Source: Sphingomonas sp.
GTDB lineage: Bacteria > Pseudomonadota > Alphaproteobacteria > Sphingomonadales > Sphingomonadaceae
Direction of reading: 5' to 3'
Assembly: GCF_004799495.1 (NCBI RefSeq)
Contig: NZ_SSMY01000001.1
Span: 186,001 to 250,000 of the forward strand
DNA: 64,000 bases
Under the pieces are notes generated by a model that saw nothing but the letters and a program-made list of their open reading frames with translations, was not told where the DNA came from and did no database searches. Below are positions 38,060 through 46,897 of this stretch, piece by piece. Position 1 is the stretch's first letter. Every line of letters starts with the position of its first letter. The position numbers and the translations under genes are program-made.

Positions 38060-40603
38060 TCAGAGGTCGGGAAGCACCTGCCGCGCGACGCCCCAGCCGG
38101 CGAGGCTCTTGCCGGAAGCCCGCTCGAGCAATTCGTCCTGATCGCCAACATGCCAGCGTGCCGCGGTGTCGAGGTCATCGAGCTCGGTCCAGGTCACCGG
38201 CGCCGATACCGGCGCACCGCTCCGCGCGCGGGCGGTGTACGGCATCACCGCGGTGGCGCCGCGCTGGTTTCGGAGCCAGTCGAGGAAAATCTTCCTCTTG
38301 CGCTTGGCCTTGGACATCGTCGCGGTGAAGCGGTCGGGCTCGGCTTGTGCCAGCGCCACGCAAAAGCGATCGGCGAAATCCTTGACCACCGGCCACTCGG
38401 CTTGCGGCGTCAGCGGCACGACGACGTGGACGCCCTTCCCGCCCGACAGCATCGCGAAGCTGACCAGCCCGATTTCGGCGAGATGCCCCTTGAGATCGGC
38501 CGCGGCCTTCTTGACCGCGTCGAACCCGAGTCCCTCGTCGGGGTCGAGATCGAACACCAGCCGGTCTGGCTTTTCGATATCGACGACCGACGACCCCCAG
38601 CCGTGGAACTCGATCGTCCCCATCTGGACGCAGGTCAGCAGGCCATCGGCATCGTCGACATAAAGGTACGGCTCGACCGACCCGTCCTTCTCGCGGACGT
38701 CGACGTGCTTGACGTGGTCGCCGAACGATCCGGCGTCGTGCTTCTGGAAGAAGCAATGCTTGCCGCGCCCCTGCGGGCAGCGGACCAGGCTGATCGGGCG
38801 GTTGGCGATCCATTGCAGCGCGACCGGCGCCATCGCCTCGTAGAAATCGGCGAGGTCGCCCTTGGTCACGGTCGAATCGGGAAAGATCAGCCGCTCGGGG
38901 TGCGTGATCGTGACGCTCGACGCCTTCGCCTTGGGTGCCGGCTTGGGTTTCTCCTCGACCACCTCTTTTGCCTCCTTGTCGCCGCGCAGCCCCAGGAAGC
39001 TCGGATGGCGCAACACCTTGTCGGGGGTGACTTCGGTGAAGGCGATCTCCGCGACCAGCGACGGCGTCACCCAATGCGCCTTGCGCGTCGCCGCGCGCGG
39101 CGCCTCGACCGTCGGCGACTTGCGCGCCAACCGGTCGAGCTTGGCGCGCAGGTCGTTCATCGTCTCGACGTTGAAGCCGGTCCCGACCTTGCCCGCGTAG
39201 CGCAGCTTGCCGTCCTCGTGCACGCCGAGCAGCAGCGCGCGGAACCCCCGCGACTTGTCGCTTTCGGTCCAGCCGACGATCACGAATTCCTGGCGCAGCA
39301 GGCACTTGACCTTGAGCCAGCTCTGCGTGCGCTTGCCGCGATAGGGCGCGTCGGCGCGCTTCGAAACGATTCCCTCAAAACCTTCGCGGCACATCGTGTT
39401 GAACAATTTCTCGCCCTCGCCGACGATATGCTCGGCGAATTGCAACCGCGCATCCGCGCCGTCGAGCAGCGGACGCAGCCGTTCCTTGCGCTGGATGTTG
39501 GGCAGTTTGTCGAGTTTCTCGCCGTCGAGCTCGAGCAAGTCGAACGCGAACAACGTCATCGCGCCGCCATTCGCGATCGCGTCCTGGAGCGTCGAGAAAT
39601 CGGGCCGCCCGTCCTTGAACGCGACCACCTCGCCGTCGATCAGCGCCGATGCGACCGGCAATGTCGCCGCAGCTTCGGCGATGTCCGGAAACTTGCCGGT
39701 CCAGTCGAGGCCCTTGCGCGTGTAAATCTTGGCGCTGCCCCCGGCGACCGCGATCAGGACGCGGTAACCGTCATATTTGACCTCATGGATCCAGCCGGTG
39801 CCGGTGGGGACGGAGTCGACCAAGGTGCAGAGCTGGGGTTCGCGGAAGGCAGGCAATCCTCCCCGTTTACGGGGAGGTGGCGCGCGAAGCGCGACGGAGG
39901 GGGTGGGCCGTGAACGTGCCGCCTGTTGCCCGCCCCCTCCACCATCGCTACGCGATGATCCCCCTCCCCGTCCCGGGGAGGATTTGGCGGCTTTCCGCAA
40001 TGCCTTCCAACTCGCCAACTCCTTTGCCTTCGTGCCCGCCGCGATCGCCTGCATCGTTCGCCCGGTCTTTACGCTCGTCACCGCGCCTTCGACCAGGTCG
40101 TCGGACCCGCCGGCATGCTCGTCCTCGATCTTGCGAAGCAGCCAATTGACGTTGCGCTCCTTGCCCCTCGGCTTCAGCCGGATCAGCAGCCACTCGCCCT
40201 TCATCCGCTCGCCGTGGAGGATGAAATGGAGGTGCCCGTCCTTCAGATCGTCCGCCGACTTGCCGGGGATCGGCTCCCACCAGCCGTCGTCCCACAGCAT
40301 CACTGTCCCGCCGCCATATTCGCCCTGCGGGATCGTCCCCTCGAAATCCGAATAGCTTAAGGGATGGTCCTCGGTCTGCACGGCCAAGCGCTTGTCGTCG
40401 GGGTTGAGGCTGGGGCCGCGAGTCACCGCCCAGCTCTTCATCACGCCGCCGACCTGCAGCCGCAGATCCCAGTGCAGCCGAGTCGCGTCGTGCTTCTGCA
40501 CCATGAAGCGGTTGCCAGTGGTCGCCACCTCGCCGCGCGGCTCCGCGGTCTTCGCGAAATCGCGCTTGGCGTTGTAGGTCGAAAGCGGGTCGCGCTCAGC
40601 CAT
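38060..40603 (-). CDS. ligD: Multi-domain NHEJ DNA ligase D
   Basis: LigD joins double-strand breaks with Ku. The 847-residue protein has the order 3'-phosphoesterase (about 15-180, with HDATRLHWDLRL and GEYGGGTVMLWDDG), ATP-dependent ligase (about 255-545; nucleophile K276 in EVKYDGYR), and polymerase/primase (about 570-840). Residues about 208-250 of the first linker (Gly/Ser/Arg/Pro-rich) are encoded by an in-frame palindromic repeat (see 39857-39983). ATG 40603 overlaps the ku stop by a few bases. Confidence 0.93.
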   Translation of the reverse strand: MAERDPLSTYNAKRDFAKTAEPRGEVATTGNRFMVQKHDATRLHWDLRLQVGGVMKSWAVTRGPSLNPDDKRLAVQTEDHPLSYSDFEGTIPQGEYGGGTVMLWDDGWWEPIPGKSADDLKDGHLHFILHGERMKGEWLLIRLKPRGKERNVNWLLRKIEDEHAGGSDDLVEGAVTSVKTGRTMQAIAAGTKAKELASWKALRKAAKSSPGRGGGSSRSDGGGGGQQAARSRPTPSVALRAPPPRKRGGLPAFREPQLCTLVDSVPTGTGWIHEVKYDGYRVLIAVAGGSAKIYTRKGLDWTGKFPDIAEAAATLPVASALIDGEVVAFKDGRPDFSTLQDAIANGGAMTLFAFDLLELDGEKLDKLPNIQRKERLRPLLDGADARLQFAEHIVGEGEKLFNTMCREGFEGIVSKRADAPYRGKRTQSWLKVKCLLRQEFVIVGWTESDKSRGFRALLLGVHEDGKLRYAGKVGTGFNVETMNDLRAKLDRLARKSPTVEAPRAATRKAHWVTPSLVAEIAFTEVTPDKVLRHPSFLGLRGDKEAKEVVEEKPKPAPKAKASSVTITHPERLIFPDSTVTKGDLADFYEAMAPVALQWIANRPISLVRCPQGRGKHCFFQKHDAGSFGDHVKHVDVREKDGSVEPYLYVDDADGLLTCVQMGTIEFHGWGSSVVDIEKPDRLVFDLDPDEGLGFDAVKKAAADLKGHLAEIGLVSFAMLSGGKGVHVVVPLTPQAEWPVVKDFADRFCVALAQAEPDRFTATMSKAKRKRKIFLDWLRNQRGATAVMPYTARARSGAPVSAPVTWTELDDLDTAARWHVGDQDELLERASGKSLAGWGVARQVLPDL
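39857..39983. repeat. Palindromic repeat inserted in frame within ligD
   Basis: The same inverted element as at 35376 (TCCTCCCCGTTTACGGGGAG at one end, CCCTCCCCGTCCCGGGGAGG at the other, over about 127 bp) lies inside the ligD reading frame, in the linker between phosphoesterase and ligase domains. It adds about 42 residues without breaking the frame. Confidence 0.85.
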
Positions 40604-41459
40604 GCGCGCGCTTCTTGGCGGGTGCCTTCTTCGCCGGCGCCTTCTTGGCCGGCGCGGCCTTGGCGCCGGGCTTCTCGATCGACTTCTTGAGCGCGGCCAT
40701 CAGGTCGACGACGTTCGAGCCGGAGCGCCCGCCGCCCTCCTCCTTGTCCTCGATGATCTTGCGGTTGGTCTTCTGCTTCGACTTGCGCGCGATCAGATCC
40801 TTGAGCGCGTCGACATAGCGGTCGTGGAACTTGGACGGGTCGAAATCCGCCGTCTTCTTCTCGATCAGCGTCGTCGCGAGATCGAGGAGATCGGCATCGG
40901 GCTTGTCGTCCGGGATGTCGCGGAAATAGCCTTGCGCCTTGTTGACCTCGTCGGCGTAGCGCAGTGTCTCAAGCACCATCCCGCGCCCGCACGGCTTCAG
41001 GCTGACGACATATTCGCGCCCGCGCATCGCGAGCTGGCCCAGGCCCACTTTCTTCGACCGGCGCAGCGCCTCGCGCAGCACGATGAACGCTTCCTCGGCG
41101 AGATCGTCGGCGGGCACGACGAAATAGGGGCGCTCGAAATAAAGCACGTCGATCTCGCTCGCGTCGACGAACTGGGTCAGCTCGAGCGTCTTCTTCGATT
41201 CGAGCTTCACCGCATCGATCTCGTCCTGGCCGAGCAGGACGTAATCGCCCTTGTCGATCTCGTAGCCCTTGACGATGTCGTCGGGGTCGACCTCGCCGAT
41301 CCCGGGCACGACTTTCTCATACTTGATGCGCTTGCCCGACGGCTGGTGGACCTGGTGGAACGCGATCTGCGCGCCCGATTTGGTCGCGGTGTAGATTTCG
41401 ACCGGGATCGAGACGAGCGCCAGCCTGATCTGTCCCTGCCAATAGGCGCGTGCTGCCAT
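40596..41459 (-). CDS. ku: Ku protein (bacterial NHEJ end-binding)
   Basis: Ku binds DNA ends as a homodimer and recruits LigD. The 287-residue protein has the bacterial Ku core (QIRLALVSIPVEIYTATKSG, FHQVHQPSGKRIKYEKVVPG, DYVLLGQDEIDAVK, FERPYFVVPAD). A Lys/Ala/Pro-rich C-terminal tail (repeats of KKAPA) is typical of the flexible LigD-interacting or DNA-binding tail. The stop overlaps the ligD start, so ku-ligD form a two-gene unit. Confidence 0.95.
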   Translation of the reverse strand: MAARAYWQGQIRLALVSIPVEIYTATKSGAQIAFHQVHQPSGKRIKYEKVVPGIGEVDPDDIVKGYEIDKGDYVLLGQDEIDAVKLESKKTLELTQFVDASEIDVLYFERPYFVVPADDLAEEAFIVLREALRRSKKVGLGQLAMRGREYVVSLKPCGRGMVLETLRYADEVNKAQGYFRDIPDDKPDADLLDLATTLIEKKTADFDPSKFHDRYVDALKDLIARKSKQKTNRKIIEDKEEGGGRSGSNVVDLMAALKKSIEKPGAKAAPAKKAPAKKAPAKKRAHG

Positions 41460-41547
41460 GATCTGGATACTCTCCGTTGCGAAGCCGATTCAATTCGCGG
41501 GCGCGGGAGTCGTTCCCCTTCGCGGAGTCGCGCGTTAAGGAGCGCGC

Positions 41548-42126
41548 ATGGCCGACGATCCCTTTGCCCTGTTCGACGCCTGGTTCGCCGAAGCACAAGC
41601 CAGCGAGCCGAACGATCCCAACGCGATGGCGCTGGCGACGGCGGACGCGGCCGGGCGGCCGTCGGTACGAATGGTGCTGTTGAAGGGCCACGGGCCGGAC
41701 GGCTTCGTTTTCTACACCAATCGCGAGAGCCGCAAGGCGGGGGAGATCGCGGCGAACCCCCACGCCGCGCTCCTCTTTCACTGGAAATCGCTGCGCCGCC
41801 AGGTGCGGATCGAAGGCGCGCTGAGCCTCGCCACCGACGCGGAATCGGATGCCTATTTCGCCAGCCGCAGCCGCGATTCGCAGCTCGGCGCCTGGGCCTC
41901 GGACCAATCGCGCCCGCTCGCCGACCGCGCGACGTTTGAGGCACGTTTTGCCGACATGCAGGCCAAGTTCGACGGCCAGGATGTCCCACGCCCGCAGCAT
42001 TGGGGTGGATATCGTTTGACCCCGGGCCATATCGAGTTCTGGCAGGACCGCGCACATCGCCTGCACGAGCGCCGTGTGTTCGATCGTGCTAACGGCGGCT
42101 GGACCGAGGGACTACTCTACCCATGA
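41548..42126 (+). CDS. pdxH: Pyridoxamine/pyridoxine 5'-phosphate oxidase
   Basis: FMN-dependent last step of pyridoxal phosphate synthesis. The 192-residue split-barrel protein has PSVRMVLLKGHGPDGFVFYTNRESRKAGEIA, the FMN-binding FHWKSLRRQVRIEG, SRDSQLGAWASDQS and the C-terminal YRLTPGHIEFWQ segments. A good AAGGAG site precedes ATG 41548. The stop overlaps the start of the CDF transporter gene. It starts 88 bp from the divergent ku gene. Confidence 0.93.
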   Translation: MADDPFALFDAWFAEAQASEPNDPNAMALATADAAGRPSVRMVLLKGHGPDGFVFYTNRESRKAGEIAANPHAALLFHWKSLRRQVRIEGALSLATDAESDAYFASRSRDSQLGAWASDQSRPLADRATFEARFADMQAKFDGQDVPRPQHWGGYRLTPGHIEFWQDRAHRLHERRVFDRANGGWTEGLLYP

Positions 42127-43073
42127 TGACCGAAAGCGAACGGCGGCGGATCATCCCCTTTGCGGTGCGCGCCGCGCTCGCGAGCGTCGGGATGGCGTGC
42201 GCGCTGATCGTGCTCAAATCCTACGCCGCGTGGAGCACCGGATCGGTCGCGATGCTCGGCAGCCTCGCCGATTCGGGACTCGACCTGCTAGCCAGCCTCG
42301 TCACGCTGTACGGCGTGAAGCTCGCCGCCGAGCCGGCCGACCACGACCACCGTTTCGGCCACGGCAAAGCGGAGGCGCTGGCGGCGCTGTTCCAGGTCGT
42401 GCTGATCACCGTGTCGGCGATCGCGATCGCGTGGCGCGCGATCCAGGCATTGGGCAGCAACACCCCGACCAGCGACGCCGAATTCGGCATCGGCGTATCG
42501 ATCGCCGCGATCCTCGCGACGCTCGTCCTGCTCGCCTACCAGCGCAGCGTCATTCGGCGCACCGGATCGGTCGCGATCATGGCGGACAATATCCACTACC
42601 AGTCCGACGTGCTGCTCAACGGATCGGTGATCGCGGCACTCGCGCTCGACCAGTTCCTCGGCTGGCACCGCGCCGACCCGATCTTCGGCATCGCGATCGC
42701 GGCGTGGCTGGCGTGGGGCGCGTTCCAGGCGTCGAGCCACGCGATCGACATGCTGATGGACAAGGAATGGCCCGAGAGCCAGCGCGAGGCCTTCATCGAA
42801 GTCGCGGCGCGCCAGCCCGGGATCAAGGGCATCCACGATTTCCGTACGCGCCGCGCGGGCAGCCACGATTTCGCGCAGTTCCACATGGAGGTGCCGCACG
42901 ACATCACCGTCCGCCAGGCACACGACATCGTCGAAGGGGTGGAGCGCGCGCTGCACAAGGCCTTCCCCAAGGTCGAAGTGCTGATTCACCTCGATCCCGA
43001 GGGGCATGTCGACACCGACAATCCATTGGTCGAGGCGGACGTCACGCCGCACTGGTTCGGGAAACGGATGTGA
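42123..43073 (+). CDS. Cation diffusion facilitator family transporter (FieF-like)
   Basis: A 316-residue metal/proton antiporter (Zn2+/Fe2+-type). Six transmembrane helices, then a cytoplasmic metal-binding domain (about 210-300). Metal-site motifs: SLADSGLDLLAS (D-x3-D) in TM2 and ADNIHYQSDVLLNG (H-x3-D) in TM5, plus HDHRFGHGKAEALAAL at the TM2-3 loop. These match the FieF/YiiP subgroup, which exports divalent cations. Coupled to pdxH by an ATGA-type overlap. Confidence 0.88.
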   Translation: MMTESERRRIIPFAVRAALASVGMACALIVLKSYAAWSTGSVAMLGSLADSGLDLLASLVTLYGVKLAAEPADHDHRFGHGKAEALAALFQVVLITVSAIAIAWRAIQALGSNTPTSDAEFGIGVSIAAILATLVLLAYQRSVIRRTGSVAIMADNIHYQSDVLLNGSVIAALALDQFLGWHRADPIFGIAIAAWLAWGAFQASSHAIDMLMDKEWPESQREAFIEVAARQPGIKGIHDFRTRRAGSHDFAQFHMEVPHDITVRQAHDIVEGVERALHKAFPKVEVLIHLDPEGHVDTDNPLVEADVTPHWFGKRM

Positions 43074-43077
43074 GAAC

Positions 43078-43872
43078 ATGAGACTGCCGATCACGCAGAT
43101 CGACGCGTTCGCGCGGGCGCCGTTCGAGGGCAACCCCGCGGCGGTGATGCCGCTCGCCGACTGGCTCGACGACGCGACGTTGCTGGCGATCGCGGCGGAG
43201 AACAACCTGTCGGAGACCGCGTTCATCGTCGCGAGCGGGGATGATGGCGTGGATTTCGACCTGCGCTGGTTCACCCCGACGAGCGAGGTCGTGTTGTGCG
43301 GCCATGCGACGCTGGCGAGCGGGCATTTCGTGCTGTCGTCGTCGCCCGACATGGACCAGGTGCGGTTCCGGACGCGCAAGGCGGGCATGCTCGAGGTCGC
43401 GCGCGTCGGATCTGGGTATGAGCTCGCGCTGCCGGCGTGGGGGCCGTCGCCGAAGCCGCTCCCCGCGATCGTCGCCGCACTCGGCGTCGACGGTGTGAAC
43501 GAAACGCTGTGGCACCAGCATCGCTACGGGCTGATCGTGCTCGACACCGCCGATCAGGTCCGCGCGCTCGACCCCGATTTCCGCGCGCTCGCCCGCGAAG
43601 GCGACGTGCTGACGATCGTTACCGCACCGGGCGAGAATACCGATATCATCAGCCGCGTGTTCGCGTGCGGCGCGGGAATCGACGAGGATCCAGTGACGGG
43701 GTCGGCGCACGCGGTGATGGTGCCCTATTGGGCGAAGCGGCTCGGCCGCGACAGCTTCACCGCCTATCAGGCGAGCAAACGCGGCGGGCATTTGACCTGC
43801 CGTCTGGACGGCGACCGCGTGATCCTCGGCGGGCAATGCGTCACCGTGATGGAAGGCACATTCCTGCTTTGA
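43078..43872 (+). CDS. PhzF family isomerase-type protein
   Basis: A 264-residue protein of the PhzF fold, related to diaminopimelate epimerase. The catalytic Glu is E46 in NNLSETAF; other family segments are FEGNPAAV, WFTPTSEVVLCGHATLAS, and GIDEDPVTGSAHAV, with TCRLDGDRVILGG at the end. Most bacterial PhzF relatives have unknown substrates and are not part of phenazine synthesis. ATG 43078 lies four bases after the CDF gene. Confidence 0.88.
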   Translation: MRLPITQIDAFARAPFEGNPAAVMPLADWLDDATLLAIAAENNLSETAFIVASGDDGVDFDLRWFTPTSEVVLCGHATLASGHFVLSSSPDMDQVRFRTRKAGMLEVARVGSGYELALPAWGPSPKPLPAIVAALGVDGVNETLWHQHRYGLIVLDTADQVRALDPDFRALAREGDVLTIVTAPGENTDIISRVFACGAGIDEDPVTGSAHAVMVPYWAKRLGRDSFTAYQASKRGGHLTCRLDGDRVILGGQCVTVMEGTFLL

Positions 43873-43945
43873 CGGCCATGCCGTAGCGTCAACACGCCCA
43901 CACGAAAAACTGGCGGAAAACCAACGGTTTTGCTAGGATGGCCGG

Positions 43946-44353
43946 GTGACCGACCACGCCATCCCGCACGATTTCCCGATCCCGATCGATCCGGCCGACA
44001 TCGATTTCATGGGGCACGTCAACAATGCCTCGTACCTCAAATGGGTACAGGAGGCGGTGCTGAGCCACTGGCGCAAGATCGCGCCGGCGGACGCGGTCGC
44101 CAGCCTGCTCTGGGTCGCACTCAAACACGAGATCACCTATCGCAAGCCGACCTTCCTCAACGACGAAGTGATCGCGACCGTCCTGCTCGAAAAGGTCCAG
44201 GGGGCGCGCGCTTTCTATCAGACGATCATCAAGCGCGGCGAGGACGTGCTCGCCGAGGTCAAGTCGAGCTGGTGCTGCATCGATGCCGAGACGCTGCGCC
44301 CCGCGCGGCTGGCATCGAGCGTGATCGAGAAGTTCTTTTCCAAGGCCGACTAG
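43946..44353 (+). CDS. Acyl-CoA thioesterase (4HBT hot-dog fold)
   Basis: A 135-residue hot-dog thioesterase. The N-terminus has the 4HBT motif DIDFMGHVNNASYLKWVQEA with the catalytic Asp, followed by ALKHEITYRKPTFLNDEVIATV and LAEVKSSWCCID. It likely hydrolyses acyl-CoA or acyl-ACP, with unknown chain preference. Start GTG 43946. It stands in a forward run with PhzF but is not overlapped. Confidence 0.82.
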   Translation: MTDHAIPHDFPIPIDPADIDFMGHVNNASYLKWVQEAVLSHWRKIAPADAVASLLWVALKHEITYRKPTFLNDEVIATVLLEKVQGARAFYQTIIKRGEDVLAEVKSSWCCIDAETLRPARLASSVIEKFFSKAD

Positions 44354-44415
44354 CCGCCCGACACCTTGACGTGGATCAGCCGGTTCGCGCGCGAAACGAT
44401 GGTAGGGCGCGCGCC

Positions 44416-44616
44416 ATGACCGACCCCTTCCCTCACCAGCTGTCAACCGTCGAGCGCGCCTATCAGCTGGCGCGATCTGGGACATGCCGCAGCGTCGAGG
44501 ACATCCGCCGCCAGTTGACCGCCGAACGCTATGAATCGGTCCAGGCGCACCTGAGCGGCGCGTCGATCAAGCGCGACTTGATCGCGTTATGCAAGGCGGC
44601 GGCCGCGGCGCGTTGA
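44416..44616 (+). CDS. Small hypothetical protein (66 aa)
   Basis: A 66-residue helical basic protein (MTDPFPHQLSTVERAYQLAR at the N-terminus, ending IALCKAAAAAR), with no membrane segment. CRSVEDIRRQLTAERYESV gives an amphipathic helix pair. The segment looks like the small conserved sphingomonad proteins that pair with mnmA. It ends 3 bp before the convergent mnmA stop. Function unknown. Confidence 0.6.
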   Translation: MTDPFPHQLSTVERAYQLARSGTCRSVEDIRRQLTAERYESVQAHLSGASIKRDLIALCKAAAAAR

Positions 44617-44619
44617 GCC

Positions 44620-45729
44620 TTACGCCGCGAGCGCGCTTTCGGCGGCTTCGGTTTCCTCGATCCACCCGCCGCCGAGCACGCGGTCGCCGGCGTAGAGCAC
44701 CGCCGCCTGTCCCGGCGACACGCCATATTCGGGCGTCTCGAACACGATGCGGTCGCCCTCCAGCCGCGCCGGCACCGGTCTGGCGAGGCTCCGGACCTTG
44801 GCGGTGAGCGGTCCGTCGGTCGGGCCGAGCCGATTGATGTCGCTCAGCCGCGCCGAGGACACGGCTAACGCGTGGCGCGGGCCGACGACGACGCGGCACT
44901 GCGCGGGGTCGAGGCGCACGACGTAGAGCGGTTCGGGGCTGCCGCCGATTTCCAGCCCGCGGCGCTGACCGATCGTGAAATGGATCAGCCCGCGATGCTC
45001 GCCGAGCTTGCGGCCCGCGAGATCGACGATGTCGCCGCCGGCTTCGGCCTCGGGGCGTAGTTTCTTGACTAGCGACGCATAATCGCCGTCGGGGACGAAG
45101 CAGATGTCCTGGCTGTCCGGCTTGGCCGCGACGCCCAGCCCCAGTTCCGCCGCGAGTTCGCGCACCCGCGGCTTGGGCAGACCGCCCAACGGAAAGCGGA
45201 GGAAGTCGAGCTGATCCTGCGTCGTCGCGAACAGGAAGTAGCTCTGGTCGCGCGCGGGGTCGGCGGCGCGATGAAGCTCCGCGCCCGCCGGTCCTTCGAC
45301 CCTGCGGACATAATGACCGGTCGCGAGGCAATCGGCGCCGAGGTCGCGGGCGAGGCCGAACAGGTCGGTGAACTTCGGCCCCATGTTGCACCGGACGCAC
45401 GGGATCGGGGTGCGCCCCGCGACATATTCGTCGGCGAACTGGTCGATCACGCTTTCCCGAAATGCGCTTTCATGGTCGTGGACGTAATGCGCGATGCCAA
45501 GCCGGTCGCACACCGCGCGCGCGTCGCGGATGTCGCGGCCCGCGCAGCACGATCCGGCGCGGCCGACCGCCTCGCCATGGTCGTAGAGCTGGAGCGTGAT
45601 CCCGATCGTCTCCGCCCCCGTCCGCGCGGCGAGCGCGGCCACGACCGACGAATCGACCCCGCCCGACATCGCGACGACGATGCGCTTGCCCGACAAATCG
45701 GGGCCCAGTTGGAAATCGGCTTCGGTCAT
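44620..45729 (-). CDS. mnmA: tRNA-specific 2-thiouridylase MnmA
   Basis: Thiolates U34 of tRNA-Lys, -Glu and -Gln. The 369-residue protein has the PP-loop SGGVDSS at residues 22-28, the nucleophilic Cys in [14 protein letters not shown], the second Cys in [13 protein letters not shown], and [10 protein letters not shown] with C-terminal beta domain. It is a single gene. Confidence 0.93.
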   Translation of the reverse strand: MTEADFQLGPDLSGKRIVVAMSGGVDSSVVAALAARTGAETIGITLQLYDHGEAVGRAGSCCAGRDIRDARAVCDRLGIAHYVHDHESAFRESVIDQFADEYVAGRTPIPCVRCNMGPKFTDLFGLARDLGADCLATGHYVRRVEGPAGAELHRAADPARDQSYFLFATTQDQLDFLRFPLGGLPKPRVRELAAELGLGVAAKPDSQDICFVPDGDYASLVKKLRPEAEAGGDIVDLAGRKLGEHRGLIHFTIGQRRGLEIGGSPEPLYVVRLDPAQCRVVVGPRHALAVSSARLSDINRLGPTDGPLTAKVRSLARPVPARLEGDRIVFETPEYGVSPGQAAVLYAGDRVLGGGWIEETEAAESALAA

Positions 45730-45813
45730 GGTGAGGCGCCTTAATAGGAGCGCGGCGGCGGCTTGCCTAGTTAAGCAGATTTAACCCCGCTCTTTACCGA
45801 GCCTTAGCTTGAT

Positions 45814-46086
45814 GTGGGTAAACCCCCGAGTCCGATTGATGAAACGGACGAGTATCGCGTGGACCTGGCCTATCTCCGATTCGAGCACGACGCGGGCGTG
45901 GCGGTGCTGCCGCCCGACCTCGCGGTGCTGCTGGTCGGGATCGCGGCGCGCCAGGCGGCGTCGCCGACCGCGATGATCCATGCGCAATTCGCCCCGACCG
46001 TGTGGGCCGATTTGCCGTTCCGGCCGCGTTCGGGCGCGTTCTGCGAGCGCCAGGCCGTGCGGATCGAGCGGTGGGGCAAGTCATGA
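45814..46086 (+). CDS. Hypothetical protein upstream of sciP
   Basis: A 90-residue frame from GTG 45814 (in-frame GTG 45859 is an alternative start, giving about 75 residues). The core FEHDAGVAVLPPDLAVLLVGIAARQAA is hydrophobic enough for a buried helix but not a clear membrane span; the C-terminus is basic (CERQAVRIERWGKS). It is divergent from mnmA. No family recognised. Support is its conserved-looking composition and codon use. Confidence 0.45.
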   Translation: MGKPPSPIDETDEYRVDLAYLRFEHDAGVAVLPPDLAVLLVGIAARQAASPTAMIHAQFAPTVWADLPFRPRSGAFCERQAVRIERWGKS

Positions 46087-46192
46087 AGGACGCGTTTACC
46101 TAGCCGCTAAAAGGGATGTTCAAGTCCGGCCGCTAACGGTCGTTATTATTGGAAATGTTTTGGGGTCCCCCCGACCCAAATCGAGGTAGCGA

Positions 46193-46492
46193 ATGATCGA
46201 GAACCAGAAAATACGGCCGGCAAAAGTAATCGGCCCGCTCGGCGAGCCGCTGACGCTCGACACGTTGCCCCCGCCCGAGACGACGCGGTGGGTGGTGCGC
46301 CGCAAGGCCGAAGTGGTCGCGGCGGTGAACGGCGGGCTGCTGAGCGTCGACGAAGTGTGCGACCGCTACAGCCTGACGGTCGAGGAATTCGCCGGGTGGC
46401 AGCGCGCGATCGACCGGTCGGGCATGCCGGGGCTGCGCGTGACTCGCATCCAGCATTACAAAAGCCTCTACGAGCGCCAGCAGAAGTATTGA
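46193..46492 (+). CDS. sciP: SciP, CtrA inhibitor (DUF1153)
   Basis: A 99-residue DUF1153 protein. SciP binds CtrA-controlled promoters or CtrA and prevents activation in G1. The N-terminus has VIGPLGEPLTLDTLPPPET, and the helix-turn-helix core WVVRRKAEVVAAVNGGLLSVDEVCDRYSLTVEEFAGW is complete, with basic C-terminal HYKSLYERQQKY. With ccrM at 17.5-18.6 kb it indicates a CtrA/CcrM/SciP-type cell-cycle circuit in this organism. Confidence 0.88.
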   Translation: MIENQKIRPAKVIGPLGEPLTLDTLPPPETTRWVVRRKAEVVAAVNGGLLSVDEVCDRYSLTVEEFAGWQRAIDRSGMPGLRVTRIQHYKSLYERQQKY

Positions 46493-46587
46493 GTTCCGGC
46501 GGTCAATTCGTTTGCGGAACAAAATTCGCGACGTAGGAGTCGTACTCCTGAGCCCGGCGTAGACGGGCGCGTAAACAGGAGGTCGCA

Positions 46588-46842
46588 ATGATCGGTATCA
46601 TTATCTGGCTCGTCGTGGGCGGTCTGGCGGGTTGGCTCGCCAGCGTCGTGATGCGCACCGACGGCCAGCAGGGTCTGTTGCTCAACGTCGTCGTCGGCAT
46701 CGTCGGTGCCGTAATCGCCAACCTGATCTTCGGAGTCGGCATCAACGAAGCGATTACGGTGATGACCTTCGTCTATTCGGTGATCGGCGCCATCATCCTG
46801 CTGGCGATCCTCAACCTGATCAATCGCGGCCGCGTCCGCTAG
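46588..46842 (+). CDS. GlsB/YeaQ/YmgE family membrane protein
   Basis: An 84-residue small membrane protein with three hydrophobic helices and the family's WLVVGGLAGWLASVVM start and VVVGIVGAVIANLIF glycine-rich middle. Often called transglycosylase-associated, but the function is unclear; stress-induced in many bacteria. An AGGAGG site precedes ATG 46588. A terminator follows. A second member is at 47690-47953. Confidence 0.85.
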   Translation: MIGIIIWLVVGGLAGWLASVVMRTDGQQGLLLNVVVGIVGAVIANLIFGVGINEAITVMTFVYSVIGAIILLAILNLINRGRVR

Positions 46843-46862
46843 CGGGAGCGCGAGCCAGAACA

Positions 46863-46895
46863 GGGGCCGTTCCCGCGAGGGAGCGGCCCTTTTCT
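46863..46895 (+). terminator. Rho-independent terminator
   Basis: GGGGCCGTTCCC / GGGAGCGGCCC stem with GCGA loop followed by TTTTCTT. It closes the forward GlsB gene and lies a few bases before the end of the convergent SIMPL gene. Confidence 0.8.
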
Positions 46896-46897
46896 TG

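Noticed and set aside
35722..38328. 868-codon forward open frame
   Set aside because: Antisense shadow of the ATP-grasp/alpha-E gene, whose protein has clear conserved motifs.
38150..39913. 587-codon forward open frame
   Set aside because: Antisense shadow of ligD; no coherent motifs.
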